A stretch of DNA of 7,132 nucleotides. Origin: Betaproteobacteria bacterium TMED41 (GTDB lineage: Bacteria; Pseudomonadota; Gammaproteobacteria; Burkholderiales; Burkholderiaceae_A). This document shows, one piece after another, positions 5,783 through 7,132 of this stretch; the stretch's first letter is position 1; the number at the start of each line of letters is the position of its first letter. The position numbers were made by a program, and so were the translations under genes. The stretch spans positions 21,948 to 29,079 of the forward strand of contig NHCU01000035.1 in assembly GCA_002167365.1 (NCBI GenBank), given 5' to 3'. The notes under the pieces are model-generated. The model had not been told where the DNA came from. It did not search any database and worked only from the letters and a program-made list of their open reading frames with translations.

Positions 5783-6985
5783 ATGTCAAAGTCAATGAGT
5801 TCTATCCAACAACTCAGTATGATTGCGATTGCATTTTTTTTGCCATTTCACATGACTTTTATTTATCCATTTTTTTCTATTGTTATTTTTTGTGAAGTTT
5901 TTAACAAAGACTTTATCAAAAGACAGAAAACTATGCTTTCTTCACCACTGGTACTTTGTTTTGTTCTATATTTTTTTTTACACCTACTCGGGTTGTTGTG
6001 GACTAGTGATTTAGAAGAGGGACTAGACACAATCAATAGAAATGTTCCTTTCTTGTTATTTGGGTTTTTATGGTTAGCCGCGAAATACGAAAATCGAAAT
6101 TTATATATGTTTGCATTTGTAACAGGATTATCTATTTGCTCCCTATTAGCACACTATAATTTATTACAACAAATATATCCAAGTTATTTGATTGAGGGTA
6201 TTATTTCAGGCAAAAGAGGTGGTGAAGAAACTTCCCCATTTCTAAGTCATTTGACATTCGCACCAATTTTAGCTGTTGGAATATATTTTATTGTTTGGTC
6301 TTTCTTATCAGCTGGAAAAAACATCAAGCATCTTATTATTAAATTTGGAGCTTTGTTGTTGTTATTTTCAAATTTAGTATTTTCAACTGGAAGAGCTGGT
6401 TTTTTAATGCTTATTGTTTTGGCTTGCTCAGCCATTATAAATTCAAGCAAGAATATTCGTGTCGGATTTTTCAAGTTAATATTTATTATTCCCTTATGTG
6501 CTCTTTCCATATATTTTATATCTGAAAATGTAAAAAATAGAGTTGATGCTGGATTCAATGACGTTCAAACGTTTTCTCAGAATCCAAATTCCTCGATTGG
6601 ACTCAGAATGGTTTTTGCTATTCAATCATTTGATTTATTTCTGCAAAATCCATTTTTTGGTACGGGCACAGGTGGTCTTCGCTCTCAATACGAAAAAGTT
6701 GTAAGACCTGAATTTGAAAATTTGGTTACCCCAAACAACCCCCACAATCAATACTTAATGATATCAAGCAATCTGGGGGTGATTGGGTTGGCAGCTTTAT
6801 TGCTTTTGTTTTTTCTTTCATTTAAATATTCTGATTCACGAGGTAAAGCGATAGTGTTGGGATATGTTGTTATTTGTTTGGTTGAAAGCTATTTATGGAG
6901 GGCCAATACAAGTTTTTTATTTGTGTACTTTATTTCAGTTTTTTCACAAAGACAATCCTTCCTTTTCTCCTCAACAATTAAATAA
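5783..6985 (+). CDS. O-antigen ligase / Wzy-type polymerase family membrane protein
   Basis: The 400-residue protein is strongly hydrophobic, with about ten or more membrane segments (for example 11-38, 53-73, 87-101, 107-128, 157-176, 185-200, 203-219, 228-246, 330-347, 356-370 and 376-387). It has the Wzy_C (WaaL-like) signature: STGRAGFL with Arg204 after a membrane segment, then a large loop (about 247-330, probably periplasmic) with SSIGLRMVFA, NPFFGTGTGGLR and NPHNQYL (His321), followed by SNLGVIGL. In characterised WaaL proteins an arginine and a histidine of this kind are needed to transfer undecaprenyl-linked glycan onto lipid A-core. Ligases, Wzy polymerases and protein O-oligosaccharyltransferases share this fold, so the exact role is open. 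It follows a methyltransferase by five bases and abuts a probable glycosyltransferase, consistent with LPS/O-antigen assembly in the inner membrane. Confidence 0.85.
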   Translation: MSKSMSSIQQLSMIAIAFFLPFHMTFIYPFFSIVIFCEVFNKDFIKRQKTMLSSPLVLCFVLYFFLHLLGLLWTSDLEEGLDTINRNVPFLLFGFLWLAAKYENRNLYMFAFVTGLSICSLLAHYNLLQQIYPSYLIEGIISGKRGGEETSPFLSHLTFAPILAVGIYFIVWSFLSAGKNIKHLIIKFGALLLLFSNLVFSTGRAGFLMLIVLACSAIINSSKNIRVGFFKLIFIIPLCALSIYFISENVKNRVDAGFNDVQTFSQNPNSSIGLRMVFAIQSFDLFLQNPFFGTGTGGLRSQYEKVVRPEFENLVTPNNPHNQYLMISSNLGVIGLAALLLLFFLSFKYSDSRGKAIVLGYVVICLVESYLWRANTSFLFVYFISVFSQRQSFLFSSTIK

Positions 6986-7132
6986 ATGAGACTGCTATAT
7001 TTATCAGGAGCCAAGAGTTTCATTAGGCATAAAATTGATCCTTTTAGAGATCCATCGTTTATTTATAGACTTCATAATCCAGCAATTTCAGCTATTGAAT
7101 TAGGTCATAAGGTTGGAATTAAACATCTGTTA
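6986..7132 (+). CDS. Probable glycosyltransferase, N-terminal fragment (3' truncated by window)
   Basis: An ATG directly after the ligase TAA opens a frame that runs 49 codons to the end of the window without a stop. The peptide starts MRLLYLSGAKSF and continues with DPFRDPSFIYRLHNPAISAIELGHKVGIKHLL. A short hydrophobic beta-strand start followed by a helix ending in 'ELGHKV' is typical of the N-terminal Rossmann domain of GT4-like glycosyltransferases. Position in an apparent polysaccharide cluster supports this, but the sugar-nucleotide-binding C-terminal half lies outside the window, so the family is unproven. No Shine-Dalgarno is visible; the abutting TAA-ATG suggests coupled translation with the upstream gene. 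Confidence 0.6.
   Translation, partial: MRLLYLSGAKSFIRHKIDPFRDPSFIYRLHNPAISAIELGHKVGIKHLL

Noticed and set aside
972..6558. Open frames on the minus strand opposite phaC, phaB, the thiolase and the ligase (60-103 codons)
   Set aside because: They lie wholly inside well-supported + strand genes, their translations show no recognisable family, and none has a convincing context.
1..7132. CRISPR array, tRNA/rRNA, insertion sequence, riboswitch or integration site
   Set aside because: No spaced direct repeats, cloverleaf, transposase motifs or long terminal inverted repeats were seen by eye; intergenic space is too short for most of these.

Overview
The window is an AT-rich (roughly one-third G+C by eye), gene-dense stretch in which every supported gene is on the + strand. 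Protein content points to a betaproteobacterium related to Burkholderiales. The acetoacetyl-CoA reductase, PHA synthase and PhaR all read like Cupriavidus/Ralstonia homologues, and the order rluD - pgeF - pha genes is one I know from that order. The low G+C and short spacers would suit a compact, AT-biased genome, but the genus cannot be named from this sequence.

Layout: the 3' end of rluD (23S rRNA pseudouridine synthase) overlaps pgeF (peptidoglycan editing factor, laccase-domain family) by 7 bases. A complete polyhydroxybutyrate (PHB) set follows: phaC (class I PHA synthase, TTG start), phaB (acetoacetyl-CoA reductase), phaR (PHB-responsive repressor) and a BktB-type beta-ketothiolase. The last 2 kb change subject: a class I SAM-dependent methyltransferase, an O-antigen ligase/polymerase-family membrane protein, and the first 49 codons of what is probably a glycosyltransferase. 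These look like the start of a surface-polysaccharide cluster.

How the genes work together: the thiolase condenses two acyl-CoA units, PhaB reduces acetoacetyl-CoA to (R)-3-hydroxybutyryl-CoA, PhaC polymerises it on the carbon granule, and PhaR senses the polymer. The usual phaA between phaC and phaB is absent. Its place in the pathway appears to be taken by the BktB-like enzyme downstream of phaR. No strong terminator is visible between the PHB genes and the polysaccharide genes.

I found no tRNA, rRNA, CRISPR array, insertion sequence or integration site, and no gene-free stretch over 300 bases (the longest, between phaR and the thiolase, is 84 bases). I do not see an undescribed system. 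The points of interest are the rearranged PHB operon, its junction with the polysaccharide genes, the TTG-started short-leader synthase and the homopolymer-rich pgeF.
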